13,922 bases of DNA from Anaerolinea thermophila (GTDB lineage Bacteria; Chloroflexota; Anaerolineae; Anaerolineales; Villigracilaceae). Every line of letters starts with the position of its first letter. Within the stretch, counting starts at the first letter, position 1. The DNA is taken from positions 5,255-19,176 of the forward strand of contig DZBA01000019.1 in NCBI GenBank assembly GCA_022729775.1. The letters run 5' to 3'. Positions 5,808-13,623 of this stretch are shown piece by piece. The notes below the pieces were generated by a model. The model was not told the DNA's origin, ran no database searches, and saw only the letters and a program-made list of their open reading frames with translations. Made by a program: the position numbers and the translations under genes.

Positions 5808-5837
5808 AAACAGCGCGGACAATTGTCCGCGCTGTTT
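5808..5837 (-). terminator. Palindromic terminator of the DUF3597 gene
   Basis: A 30-bp perfect palindrome is centred on AATT, with GC-rich arms (CAGCGCGGAC / GTCCGCGCTG). On the minus strand the stem is followed by TTTTGATT, giving an intrinsic terminator 13 bp after the stop of the gene at 5851. Perfect symmetry also allows termination in the other direction (TTTATG). Confidence 0.82.
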
Positions 5838-5850
5838 ATGCGTTATATTA

Positions 5851-6372
5851 TTAGTCCAACAATTCCTGGGGAATGTTGCCGCCGTTTTCGGCGATTTTCT
5901 TCAACACTTCTTTGTGAAGCCAGGGATTCATCTTGGCGGTGTCGCCCATTAAATCTTCGGGGCAGCCAAGTTCTTTTGCGAGCTCGCGGCGCGCGTCGAG
6001 GCTGCTGTCAATGTCGAGAATCTTGAGCAGGTCAACAATGGAGACTTTCCAATTCAAACTTGAGCCGGAAGCCATTTGTTCGAGCTTCTTGACCACGTCC
6101 ACTTCCGAGATCGGGGCGGGTTTTCTAACTTTTTCATAGTCATCGCGCACTCTTTCTACGGGCGGGGTGGCTACAGGATTCGCCGGGGTATTGGCTGGGG
6201 CTGCGGGCGCAGCAGGCGCGACCGGTTTGGGGGCGACAGGCGCAGCGGGTTTGACCGCGGCAGGAGTAGCGGGCTTGGTGGCGTCTGCGGCAGGCGCGAC
6301 GGGTTTGGCTTCTTCTTTTTCTTCCTCTTTGCGAATGCCAAGTTTTTCGAGAATTTTGCTGAAGAAATTCAT
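5851..6372 (-). CDS. DUF3597-domain protein with Pro/Ala linker
   Basis: With the ATG at 6372 the protein has 173 residues. A short charged helix (MNFFSKILEKLGIRKEEEKEE, residues 1-21) leads into a Pro/Ala-rich linker (about 25-75), and the C-terminal 85 residues form a domain that I recognise as DUF3597. Key stretches are VSIVDLLKILDIDSSLDARRELAKELG, the GDTAKMN segment and the WLHKEVLKKIAENGG end. The family is of unknown function; related proteins are small, cytoplasmic and sometimes carry LysM domains, which are absent here. I chose ATG 6372 because AAAGGA lies 6 nt upstream. A TTG at 6387 would add five residues with a poorer site. It is monocistronic, with its own -10 and its own terminator. 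Confidence 0.82.
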   Translation of the reverse strand: MNFFSKILEKLGIRKEEEKEEAKPVAPAADATKPATPAAVKPAAPVAPKPVAPAAPAAPANTPANPVATPPVERVRDDYEKVRKPAPISEVDVVKKLEQMASGSSLNWKVSIVDLLKILDIDSSLDARRELAKELGCPEDLMGDTAKMNPWLHKEVLKKIAENGGNIPQELLD

Positions 6373-6448
6373 GTTAGTTCCTTTCAATGACGGGGGGATA
6401 AATATGTATGGCAGCTGAAATCAGTTGCTTTTTAGAATCAACACATTC

Positions 6449-6454
6449 ATTATA
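6449..6454 (-). promoter_or_regulatory. -10 element upstream of the DUF3597 gene
   Basis: A perfect TATAAT lies on the minus strand about 75 bp before the ATG at 6372. The hexamer 17 bp upstream (GATTTT) is a poor -35, and the sequence there is T-rich. It overlaps the region just after the stop of the upstream gene, where I see no terminator hairpin. Confidence 0.5.
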
Positions 6455-6477
6455 CCTGTACACGCGCCAAAAAAATC

Positions 6478-7449
6478 TTAAAAATCCACGTTTATATTTC
6501 TGGTGTAATTGACCGAATCTCGATAGGGGAATACGTATGAGAAAACGCGCTGGTCTGATAAGAAAGTGTCCAGCGAGCCATAACGCGACAGCATCTCATT
6601 TACAGATATTTTTTTGCGGCTGCCGGTGATGTGTAAAAATCTATCCGGTATTTTCGGGGCAGACCAGCGCGTGAGGTTGGCAACGGTGTCGAATAAATCG
6701 CGCATGGCGGCATTATCACGGTTGGGGTCGTCCCATTGGCATTGATGCCCGCCGATTTGCAAATGTCTCGACTTGACCTGACCTTCGCCGGCGGAAAGCG
6801 GATTTTTCCGCAGGATAGGCAGAAGCGAAGCCCGCAGCTCTTCTTCAAATTCGCGCGTGTCAATTTGTGCAATCATTCTGTTTATGATGGGCAGCGCGAG
6901 AGCATTCGCCCATTCGATTACGTTTTTGCGGAAACGATGACTTTGCCCGTTGATGAAGGATGAATCCGCGAGCCAGACGGTTAACTCCGCGCTGCGCGAG
7001 AGTTCTGCCTGTTCGAACAACCAGAGCAAAAAGTGAATTGTTCCAAATGGATATTTGCGCGTAAATTCGTCAGCGTGAATTCCCCGTATCAGGTTTGGAT
7101 TTAACGAACGCGCATGACCCGCAAGCATATCGGATGCGCGCTGCGACAGGATGTGATGTCCGAGGCTGAAAATATTGGGATGATAAATGTCGAGGTCTAT
7201 GGCGACATATTGCCCGCTTGAAAGTTTTTTTGCAAAGTCAGGCTCGCTTGCGGAATACCAAAGTGTTTTGTAGTCATACGCGGCGACCACATCCCACCCA
7301 AACATGGATTTCAAAAAACAGGCAGAGATGACCGAGTCAAGGTCGTTGCCGATGACCATGCCTTGAATTGCGCCCGGCGTTGCAAAGGGCGAAAATGCCG
7401 CGATGATGTCGCGGCGTTTTTTTAGTCCGATATTTCGCAGTGTGTTCAA
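6478..7449 (-). CDS. Uncharacterised protein, weakly DHH-phosphoesterase-like
   Basis: This 323-residue protein belongs to no family I can name with confidence. It has three Asp/His clusters in an order that recalls DHH/RecJ-type phosphoesterases: D36-L-D38 in GMVIGNDLDSVISACFL, D85-L-D87 in YVAIDLDIYHP, and G97-H98-H99 where DHH would stand, followed by HADEF. The classical DHH triplet is therefore altered, and the metal-site assignment is a guess. No signal peptide or membrane segment is evident, so it is probably cytoplasmic. The start is TTG at 7449, preceded by AAGG at 6 nt. No better in-frame start exists until M31, which would remove the region before the first Asp cluster. The 32-bp gap to the sulfatase stop suggests co-transcription. 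Confidence 0.75.
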   Translation of the reverse strand: MNTLRNIGLKKRRDIIAAFSPFATPGAIQGMVIGNDLDSVISACFLKSMFGWDVVAAYDYKTLWYSASEPDFAKKLSSGQYVAIDLDIYHPNIFSLGHHILSQRASDMLAGHARSLNPNLIRGIHADEFTRKYPFGTIHFLLWLFEQAELSRSAELTVWLADSSFINGQSHRFRKNVIEWANALALPIINRMIAQIDTREFEEELRASLLPILRKNPLSAGEGQVKSRHLQIGGHQCQWDDPNRDNAAMRDLFDTVANLTRWSAPKIPDRFLHITGSRKKISVNEMLSRYGSLDTFLSDQRVFSYVFPYRDSVNYTRNINVDF

Positions 7450-7481
7450 TGCGCGCCTTGTAAGATGAAATTCTGCTTCCT

Positions 7482-8987
7482 TTATTCTTTTTTCAACTCG
7501 CTCAGTCTTTGCTGCATTTGACTTTGAATCTCTGCATATTGCGCCAGCCCTGCGACGTTTTGCATTTCATACGGGTCATTCTTCAAATCAAATAATTCTT
7601 TTTCACCGGTTGAATATTCCACATATTTCCAATCGGCGTTGCGCACGGCAAAAAAGTCGGGGATTTTAGAGCCGACGCCGGACTCTGTCGCCCAGTGTTC
7701 AAAGAGCAAATCTTCGCGCCATGCGGCGTTTGGGGTGTTGGTCAAGACCGGGAGCAGACTCACCCCGTCTACGGTTTCGGGCGCGGAAATTCCCGCGAGG
7801 TCGGCAAAGGTCGGCGCAAGGTCAATATTCGCGGCGAAGCGGGTTTCTGTCCGCGCTTCGAACATCCCCGGCGCGTACACAATAAACGGCACGTGGATGC
7901 AGGATTCGTAGGCGCAGTTTTTGGTGATTCCGAAACCATGATTGCCAACCGTTGTCCCGTTATCGGTTAAATAAACAATGACGGTTTTTTCTTTCAACCC
8001 GGTTTTATCGAGCGCGTTCAAAATGGACGCGACGCCATCATCCACTGAAAGCAGGGAGCGCAAAATTTGCTTGTAGGTGATGTCAATTTTCTCCACCGAA
8101 ATGGATTTGAGTTCCTGCAAGTATTTTGGCTTATCGCTGCGGTCTTCTTCCATAAAATCTACGGGGCGGTATTGACCTGCTTGCAGCGCGGCGTTGGCTC
8201 GAAACTGTGGGTCGTGACGGTCTGCCCATTTGTAAGGCGAGTGTGGATTGTAATAGCCGACGAACATGAAGAATGGCTCATCTTTTGCGGACGCGATGAA
8301 ATCCACTGCGTTGCGCGTAGTTTTATCTGCGCCGAAGACCGCTTTCTCATCGGCATATTCAACCACGTTCCCGTTTTCAGAAAGGCTGTACCCGAGATAA
8401 TAAGACGCGGAGCCTGTGTCGTCGTCGCTCAATCCCCTGCCGATGAAGACGCGCCAGTCATCCCAGCCCGGCGGGACTCGTCCCAGCGGCATGACCGCGT
8501 CGTAATCGTTGAGGTATTTTCCATAATACGCGGTTTGATAGTCCGCGCTTTTCATCCATGTCGCAATGGTGGATACGTCGTCGAACTTGGTTGCGCCGCC
8601 CATTGGCATTCGGTTTGTGTACACTTGATGGTTGTGCGCGTATTGTCCCGTTAACATGCTGGAGCGGCTGGGACAGCATAATGGCGTGGTGACGAATCCG
8701 TTTTCAAAATTCACGCCGTTTTTGATTAACTCATCGCGCACGGTGGGCATGAATTGAACGGTCTCATAGGGCTGGTCATCGGTGAAGACAAAGATGATGT
8801 TTGGGCGTTCGTCTTCCAGCCGCGCTTGGGATGCTTTATCCGCTTCGATATCGAAGATGGTCGGCGCGTATGGGACGGGCGTTCCAACAGGTTCGCTTGC
8901 TTCTTCGGCTGGCGCGGATGTTATCGTTCCACATGCCGCGAAAATAAAAATCCCCGCAATGATGATTAGGTATTTTGTATATTGCAT
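7482..8987 (-). CDS. Lipoprotein type I sulfatase (arylsulfatase family)
   Basis: This 501-residue protein hydrolyses sulfate esters, presumably outside the membrane. The N-terminal 19 residues form a lipoprotein signal peptide with lipobox FAAC (C19), followed by a Pro/Ser/Thr-rich spacer to about residue 60. The alkaline-phosphatase-like core carries metal ligands D70-D71 in FVFTDDQP, and the sulfatase signature CCPSR at 104-108 within TPLCCPSRSSMLTGQ. C104 fits the C-x-P-x-R motif converted to formylglycine. DNGTTVGNHG holds the later Asp/Asn metal ligands, and the C-terminal DLKNDPYEMQN is typical of sulfatases. No formylglycine-generating enzyme lies in the window. GAGGA precedes the ATG at 8987, and the holB stop is only 7 bp upstream, so it shares that transcript. 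The natural substrate (polysaccharide, aryl or choline sulfate) is not determined. Confidence 0.94.
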   Translation of the reverse strand: MQYTKYLIIIAGIFIFAACGTITSAPAEEASEPVGTPVPYAPTIFDIEADKASQARLEDERPNIIFVFTDDQPYETVQFMPTVRDELIKNGVNFENGFVTTPLCCPSRSSMLTGQYAHNHQVYTNRMPMGGATKFDDVSTIATWMKSADYQTAYYGKYLNDYDAVMPLGRVPPGWDDWRVFIGRGLSDDDTGSASYYLGYSLSENGNVVEYADEKAVFGADKTTRNAVDFIASAKDEPFFMFVGYYNPHSPYKWADRHDPQFRANAALQAGQYRPVDFMEEDRSDKPKYLQELKSISVEKIDITYKQILRSLLSVDDGVASILNALDKTGLKEKTVIVYLTDNGTTVGNHGFGITKNCAYESCIHVPFIVYAPGMFEARTETRFAANIDLAPTFADLAGISAPETVDGVSLLPVLTNTPNAAWREDLLFEHWATESGVGSKIPDFFAVRNADWKYVEYSTGEKELFDLKNDPYEMQNVAGLAQYAEIQSQMQQRLSELKKE

Positions 8988-8994
8988 TGAGTCC

Positions 8995-10002
8995 TCATGA
9001 CTTTGGCATATCCATCAGCAACACTTCCATCAACAGGCGCGAGTTGACGTTTCGATCCATCTTCTCCAGCGCGGATTCCAAACTGCTGACCACGCGCCGC
9101 GCGACGGGAAGGTCGAGCCTGCCCGCGAGAAATTCGATCTCCATGTTCAAATCCACATTCGTGAGCGGGGTATCCGCCTGCGCCACGCGCAGCATGACAT
9201 CGCGCCAATACGAGAGCCAGATTAAGACTGTCTGCCTCATCGCGTCTTTGTCTTTGGAGATTTTTTCCGCGTACGCAAATTTTTGCACGCGGGTTGCTGG
9301 TAATAAAGTTTGCAGGTCGTTCAAACGTTCTTCGCGTTTTTCGAGCAGCGCGGAATCCTCGATCAGCCGACGCGCGTACCCGGGACGACCGCCCGAAATG
9401 TGGGAAATCAGCCGCGCGCGTTCCGCATCCACGCCGCGTTCGATCAAGTCCGCTTCGACGGCGCCGAGTGGCAGCGGGCGCAGCCGCAAAATTTCGCAGC
9501 GCGAGACGATGGTGGGCAGCAGTTGTTCGGGGTTGTCGGCGGTGAGTAAAAGGATCGCGTGCGCGGGCGCTTCTTCCAATGTTTTGAGCAGCGCGTTTGC
9601 GGCGCTGTCGTTCGCTTCTTGAAAGCGCAAAAACAACGCGATGCGATATTTGGATTGAAACGGTTTGAGCGACAAGGCGCGCCGCGCGTCGCGGATGTAT
9701 TCCACTTTGAGCGTGCCGCCTTCTTTTGACACGCCTTCGTCGTCTATGGCTTGAATGACAGTCATATCAGGGTGGCGCATGGATTCGATCTGCTTGCAGT
9801 CGCGGCACGTCCCGCACGGGATTCCTTCCGCGATGGGCTGCGGACAGTTGACCGCTTGCGCGAGTCGCAGCGCGAGGGTGCGGCGACCCAAGCCGGGCGG
9901 TCCGCAAAAAAGATAGGCGTGGCGGACTTCATCGCGCGCAACATGGCGGCGAAGCATATCCACTGCCCATTCATGTCCGAGGAGATTCCAGTTGTCTGTC
10001 AT
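8995..10002 (-). CDS. holB: DNA polymerase III delta' subunit
   Basis: This 335-residue AAA+ protein is the delta' subunit of the clamp loader, the stator that helps open and load the beta clamp. It shows a P-loop-like GPPGLGRRT (34-42) in which the usual Lys is Arg, as expected for the non-hydrolysing delta' subunit. It also shows a four-Cys zinc module (C53, C63, C66, C69), the ANALLKTLEEAP stretch (136-146) and the SRC motif at 167-169, whose Arg acts in trans on a neighbouring ATPase subunit. Degenerate P-loops of this kind are normal in the family, and gamma/tau DnaX would keep the Lys. The ATG at 10002 has no clear Shine-Dalgarno. The gene follows recF by 32 bp across a short repeat and precedes the sulfatase by 7 bp. 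Confidence 0.93.
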   Translation of the reverse strand: MTDNWNLLGHEWAVDMLRRHVARDEVRHAYLFCGPPGLGRRTLALRLAQAVNCPQPIAEGIPCGTCRDCKQIESMRHPDMTVIQAIDDEGVSKEGGTLKVEYIRDARRALSLKPFQSKYRIALFLRFQEANDSAANALLKTLEEAPAHAILLLTADNPEQLLPTIVSRCEILRLRPLPLGAVEADLIERGVDAERARLISHISGGRPGYARRLIEDSALLEKREERLNDLQTLLPATRVQKFAYAEKISKDKDAMRQTVLIWLSYWRDVMLRVAQADTPLTNVDLNMEIEFLAGRLDLPVARRVVSSLESALEKMDRNVNSRLLMEVLLMDMPKS

Positions 10003-10013
10003 TGGGATAAGTA

Positions 10014-10034
10014 TCAGGTTTCAGGTGTCAGGTG
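10014..10034. repeat. Three tandem heptamers between recF and holB
   Basis: TCAGGTT, TCAGGTG and TCAGGTG run head to tail, followed by a degenerate TCAAGGT that overlaps the recF stop codon. It occupies the space where a ribosome-binding site for holB would be expected. The pattern looks like a short simple-sequence array and may vary in copy number between strains. Confidence 0.7.
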
Positions 10035-11252
10035 TCAAGGTTGGTTTCGCGGCGTTACCACACCCCCGTTGACATCCCAAACTTGCGCCGCTTCGAGAAA
10101 TTCCGGCGCGAATAATTTTGTGTCGGTGGTGGTGAACAGAACCTGTTCGCCTTTGCTGATGTATGTTAGCAAATCTGCGCGGCGGTGAACATCCAGTTCT
10201 GCCATGACTTCATCCAATAAAATCACGGGATATTCGCCGGTGCGTTCGTTCATCCATTCCACTTCCGCGAGTTTGAGCGCGAGCAGGGTCGTCCGCAGTT
10301 GACCGCGCGAGCCGTAATCGCCCACGTCCGCTTTGTTGATGATGAAGCGCAAATCGTCGCGGTGAGGTCCAATGGATGTTACGCCGCGCGCGATTTCTTC
10401 CGCGCGGATTTGTTTCAGCCGCGCGAGGAATCCTTTTTGAATATCATCCAATTCAATCATCGAGCGGTCAATTTGGGTGTCGAGTTTCAGCCCGAGTTGC
10501 TGGTCTGGTTTGGGGAGCGGGTCATACGCGGGCTGGTAGGCAAGGCGGAGAATTTCCGCGCCGCGAGTCAATTCGTGATGGATGCGCGAAGCGAAGCGTT
10601 CGATTTCCTGCGCGGCTTGAATCCGCCAGAGGATGATTTGCGCGCCGAGTTTCGAGATGGTTTCATCCCATGCTTCGAGTTGACTTTGATTCCCGCCGCG
10701 TTCACTTAATATTTTGAGCAGCGCGTTGCGCTGGGTCAATGCCTGCGTGTATTCGCTCAATACGCGCGCGTACGCGGGGATGGTTTGCGCGAGCGCGAGG
10801 TTGAGATAGCGGCGGCGTTCTTCGGGTCCGCCTTCGATGATTTGCGACATTTGCGGAACAAAGATGACCGCGTTGAAATGTCCCATGACGTCGCTGGCGT
10901 GTTTCTTTACGCCATTGAGCAGAATTTCCTTGCGCAGTCTTTGACCTGTAATGCCGGCAGGTTCGAGAATCAGGCGCGCTTCGAGATGCTGTTTTGTTTT
11001 GTTGCGCTGATAATCTGCTACGAGACGAGTCACCGCAAGCGGGTTTTTGGCTTCGTGGAAATTGACGATTTGCCGGTCAACGTGCGTTTGAAATGAAGTA
11101 AAAGCCGCGAGAAAATATATCGCCTCCAATACGCTGGTCTTTCCTTGCGCGTTTGAGCCTGTAAGCAAAATAACCCCGCCCTTGTGCGGAAATTCCACAT
11201 CGAGGCGGGTGAGGCTGCGAAAGTTGGTGAGCGATAAGTGTTTGAGGAACAT
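10035..11252 (-). CDS. recF: DNA replication and repair protein RecF
   Basis: This 405-residue SMC-like ABC ATPase recognises gapped DNA and helps load RecA at single-strand gaps through RecO and RecR. The N-terminus MFLKHLSLTNFRSL is typical of the family. The Walker A GSNAQGKT lies at 32-39, the ABC signature near residue 325 (YGSRGQLRTTLLALKLAE), and the Walker B LLDEVMAELD near residue 350. The length is slightly above the usual 360-380. Unlike many bacteria, no dnaA, dnaN or gyrB lies beside it: here recF is followed by holB and preceded by def. The ATG at 11252 has no purine-rich Shine-Dalgarno (the upstream stretch is CCTCCCCCC), so translation may be leaderless or weak. It lies 58 bp downstream of the def stop, across a repeat-rich spacer. 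Confidence 0.95.
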   Translation of the reverse strand: MFLKHLSLTNFRSLTRLDVEFPHKGGVILLTGSNAQGKTSVLEAIYFLAAFTSFQTHVDRQIVNFHEAKNPLAVTRLVADYQRNKTKQHLEARLILEPAGITGQRLRKEILLNGVKKHASDVMGHFNAVIFVPQMSQIIEGGPEERRRYLNLALAQTIPAYARVLSEYTQALTQRNALLKILSERGGNQSQLEAWDETISKLGAQIILWRIQAAQEIERFASRIHHELTRGAEILRLAYQPAYDPLPKPDQQLGLKLDTQIDRSMIELDDIQKGFLARLKQIRAEEIARGVTSIGPHRDDLRFIINKADVGDYGSRGQLRTTLLALKLAEVEWMNERTGEYPVILLDEVMAELDVHRRADLLTYISKGEQVLFTTTDTKLFAPEFLEAAQVWDVNGGVVTPRNQP

Positions 11253-11257
11253 GGGGG

Positions 11258-11299
11258 GAGGTTGAAAGGTTGAGGTTGGAAGGTTTCAATCTTCAACCT
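11258..11299. repeat. Degenerate AGGTTG repeat and hairpin upstream of recF
   Basis: The 58-bp gap between def and recF contains AGGTTG-like hexamers starting at 11259, 11267, 11273 and 11281, spaced 8, 6 and 8 bp, ending in a small hairpin AAGGTT / AACCTT (11280-11285 and 11294-11299). The spacing is irregular, so a true tandem array is uncertain. A similar short array lies at the other end of recF. Confidence 0.5.
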
Positions 11300-11310
11300 T
11301 GACAACACGC

Positions 11311-11844
11311 TCAATCCAGCGGAATTTCATCTTCGCTAGTGGGCTGCCAAACTCGCGTTGCAAGGTCGGTGAAGACAACGCCGTTGAGATGGTCAATTTC
11401 GTGCTGGAAGATGCGCGCGAGCCAGCCATCCACTTTGAACTTAATCGGCTTGCCGTGACGATTCAACGCCTTGATGGTAAGCGCTTCGTAACGTTCCACT
11501 TCGCCAATCAAACCGGGGATGGAAAGGCAGCCTTCGATGCCCATTACTTTTTCTTCCGAGGCTTTGATAATTTCCGGGTTGATAACCACAAATAATTTCT
11601 TGGGTTTGGGTTTGATTTCTTCGCCATCCTTCGGCTCTTCATCTTCATCTTCTGCGTATTCGATGACTGCCAATTGTTGCAGTTCATTAATCTGCGGCGC
11701 GGCGAGACCTACGCCGGGCGCGTCGCGCATGGTGTCAACCATATCGTCAATCAGCGTTTGTAATTCCTTGTCGAATTTTGTAATCGGTTTTGCCTTGCGC
11801 CGCAGCACGGGGTCGGGCAGGGTGATGATTTTTCTCAATGCCAT
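11311..11844 (-). CDS. def: Peptide deformylase
   Basis: This 177-residue metalloenzyme removes the formyl group from the N-terminal methionine of new proteins. All three family motifs are present: GVGLAAPQ (44-51), EGCLS (104-108, with metal ligand C106) and HEIDH (148-152, metal ligands H148 and H152 and catalytic E149). Residues 64-83 form an acidic and Lys/Pro-rich insertion (AEDEDEEPKDGEEIKPKPKK) that is longer than the loop in most deformylases and probably sits on the surface. I chose the ATG at 11844 (MALRKI), with AAGGA about 10 nt upstream and a 16-bp gap to the preceding stop. A start at 11910 would overlap the upstream gene by 50 bp. Co-transcription with the upstream membrane protein and recF is likely. 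Confidence 0.95.
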   Translation of the reverse strand: MALRKIITLPDPVLRRKAKPITKFDKELQTLIDDMVDTMRDAPGVGLAAPQINELQQLAVIEYAEDEDEEPKDGEEIKPKPKKLFVVINPEIIKASEEKVMGIEGCLSIPGLIGEVERYEALTIKALNRHGKPIKFKVDGWLARIFQHEIDHLNGVVFTDLATRVWQPTSEDEIPLD

Positions 11845-11860
11845 TCTTCGATATCCTTGT

Positions 11861-13609
11861 CTACTTATTCTTACCAAATTGCTTCCCGCCGCCGTCTTTC
11901 TTTGGCTCATCTTTGGGCGTAATCACCGGGGCTTTGGTAAAGTCGTCAATATTTTCGTGGTATGCCGCAATCCATGTGGCGAAACGCTCGCGGTCATCCT
12001 TGCCGGCGTTTTCACCTTTCTTTGCAATTCGCATCATGCGCCTGCGGTCAATATCCGCTTGCACGCCTGCCGGGTCTGCAACGTCTTGAAAATCGAAATT
12101 TGCGCCACCGACGGTAATTTTCACCGTCCCATAGTTGAACAGGTATGCGATGAATCCTTCGCGCGTGTAGGAGGTGCTCATAATGCTTTCGATTTGCGCG
12201 GCGCGTTTTTCTTCCTTGCCAAAGGGCTGGCGGTCAATATCGAAAATTTCGTCCGCAGTCACCATAAAGATGTCATTCTTCCAGTCTATGTATCTCCAAA
12301 TTACCCAGCCGATGGCAGGCAGGGTCAGCATGGGCAAAGCCATCGAAATTGTGTCAGGTCTGAGCGACCCGGCGGAGTTGCGATAGATAAACGAAGCGTC
12401 CGGCGAGTTTAAAAGGTAAACCGCGCGCCAGATTTGCAGAAAGAACATGAATAAGGTTAACGCAAAAGGCTGCCACGCTTCCAATACCAGCACCACCCAA
12501 TGTTTATGGTAGATGATTTTGCCCGCGTCTTCGGTGCGCAAGTTGAATAACTCCTTAAAAGCCAGCCACCATAAAGGTTGTTCGACGACGCTTGCATTTG
12601 TGATGACCACTGGGGGAAGGTCATCCAACTTTTTTCTGTCCACTGGCAGACCGAGTTTCTCGCGGATGGTATTCTTCATCACATCTTTTTGCGAGATCAC
12701 CGTCACCGACTTGATGCGCTCCCAATACTCGCGGATCATTTCCGCCGCCTGATTGGGATGGTCAACGTAATCGAATTCCAGCCTGCCGACAAAGGTGCGC
12801 ACAATGACATTGCCATAATCCAACATGCGCCCAAGTTGGTCGGTCTCGACGCCTACAGAGAGGATGGAACTGAGCGGCGCTTCTTCCCGGCTGTCATATA
12901 ACCCAATCACCTTCTCCAGCCAGATGACGCGCTGATTGGTGACGATGTAGTAGTCGTTGCTCCAATCGAGCGCATTCCACGCAATCCAGCCGAGGATGAA
13001 AATTATGCCAACGACAGCCAGTGAAACCGGCGTTACTGCGCCCACCATCACGCCCCATAAAAATAGTAAAGCGGGGATGATCAAAGAAAGCACAGGCGTT
13101 ACCAACGCCTGATACAAGCGAATCTTATGACGACGCGCCACAAAATAAATGATTTCTTTCGGTCCCAACCAGTCGAATTTGGTCGCGCGCGCTAGTTTGT
13201 GACTCTTGATTGCCACGAGGAAGTTTGGTTTTAATTTTGAAAACTTCCCCAACAAATCATGGAAATTTGCGCGGGATAAGAAAAGTAAATGGGTATCTTC
13301 CGCTGCGGTAATGGTCGCCGAGCGGTTGCGGTTTTCCACCAGCGCCTCTTCGCCAAAATAATCGCCTGCCACAAGCCAAATCCAAACCCGCTCTTTTTTC
13401 TTGTCCTCTGAATCCGGGCGGATTACATTTACCTTGCCCTTTGTGACAATATAAAAGCCGTTGGGCTTGTCGCCGCGCTTGAATACAATGTCGTTTGCCG
13501 AATAACGAAGTTCTTCGAATTTAACGGCAATATCGGCGAGTTGATCTTCTTTCAACCCGTTGAAGAGGTGGATTTTATTAATGAGGTTTACGCGCTGTCT
13601 TAGTTCCAT
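11861..13609 (-). CDS. Cyclic-nucleotide-binding membrane protein with two bacterial PH-like domains
   Basis: The 582-residue chain combines modules not usually seen together. Residues 10-130 form a cNMP-binding domain whose phosphate-binding cassette reads FGEEAL...R96-S-A, with the key Gly, Glu, Arg and Ala present. A pair of membrane helices (about 165-215) precedes a bacterial PH (bPH/DUF304-like) domain at about 220-300, including DYYIVTNQRVIWLEKVIGLYDSR and the ILSVGVETDQLGRMLDYGNVIVRT strands. Two more membrane helices (about 390-420 and 440-465) precede a second such domain at about 466-530 (DIFMVTADEIFDIDRQPFG). The C-terminal 45 residues are charged and low complexity. I infer a membrane sensor in which cyclic nucleotide binding alters PH-like modules; no enzymatic domain is visible. 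There is no clear Shine-Dalgarno, and the redoxin stop is 14 bp upstream. Confidence 0.88.
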   Translation of the reverse strand: MELRQRVNLINKIHLFNGLKEDQLADIAVKFEELRYSANDIVFKRGDKPNGFYIVTKGKVNVIRPDSEDKKKERVWIWLVAGDYFGEEALVENRNRSATITAAEDTHLLFLSRANFHDLLGKFSKLKPNFLVAIKSHKLARATKFDWLGPKEIIYFVARRHKIRLYQALVTPVLSLIIPALLFLWGVMVGAVTPVSLAVVGIIFILGWIAWNALDWSNDYYIVTNQRVIWLEKVIGLYDSREEAPLSSILSVGVETDQLGRMLDYGNVIVRTFVGRLEFDYVDHPNQAAEMIREYWERIKSVTVISQKDVMKNTIREKLGLPVDRKKLDDLPPVVITNASVVEQPLWWLAFKELFNLRTEDAGKIIYHKHWVVLVLEAWQPFALTLFMFFLQIWRAVYLLNSPDASFIYRNSAGSLRPDTISMALPMLTLPAIGWVIWRYIDWKNDIFMVTADEIFDIDRQPFGKEEKRAAQIESIMSTSYTREGFIAYLFNYGTVKITVGGANFDFQDVADPAGVQADIDRRRMMRIAKKGENAGKDDRERFATWIAAYHENIDDFTKAPVITPKDEPKKDGGGKQFGKNK

Positions 13610-13623
13610 TGCTTATGATTCTA

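Noticed and set aside
8067..8654. Plus-strand open frame of 195 codons
   Set aside because: It is antisense to the sulfatase, with no ribosome-binding site or motif.
8995..10002. Arg in place of Lys in the delta' P-loop as an inactivating change
   Set aside because: Delta' subunits normally lack a functional P-loop, so it is expected for the family.
10014..10040. CRISPR-like array
   Set aside because: The units are 7 bp without spacers and no cas gene is nearby.
11519..12412. Long plus-strand open frame of 297 codons
   Set aside because: It lies antisense to def and the cNMP/PH protein, both with clear domains, and its translation has no recognisable motif.
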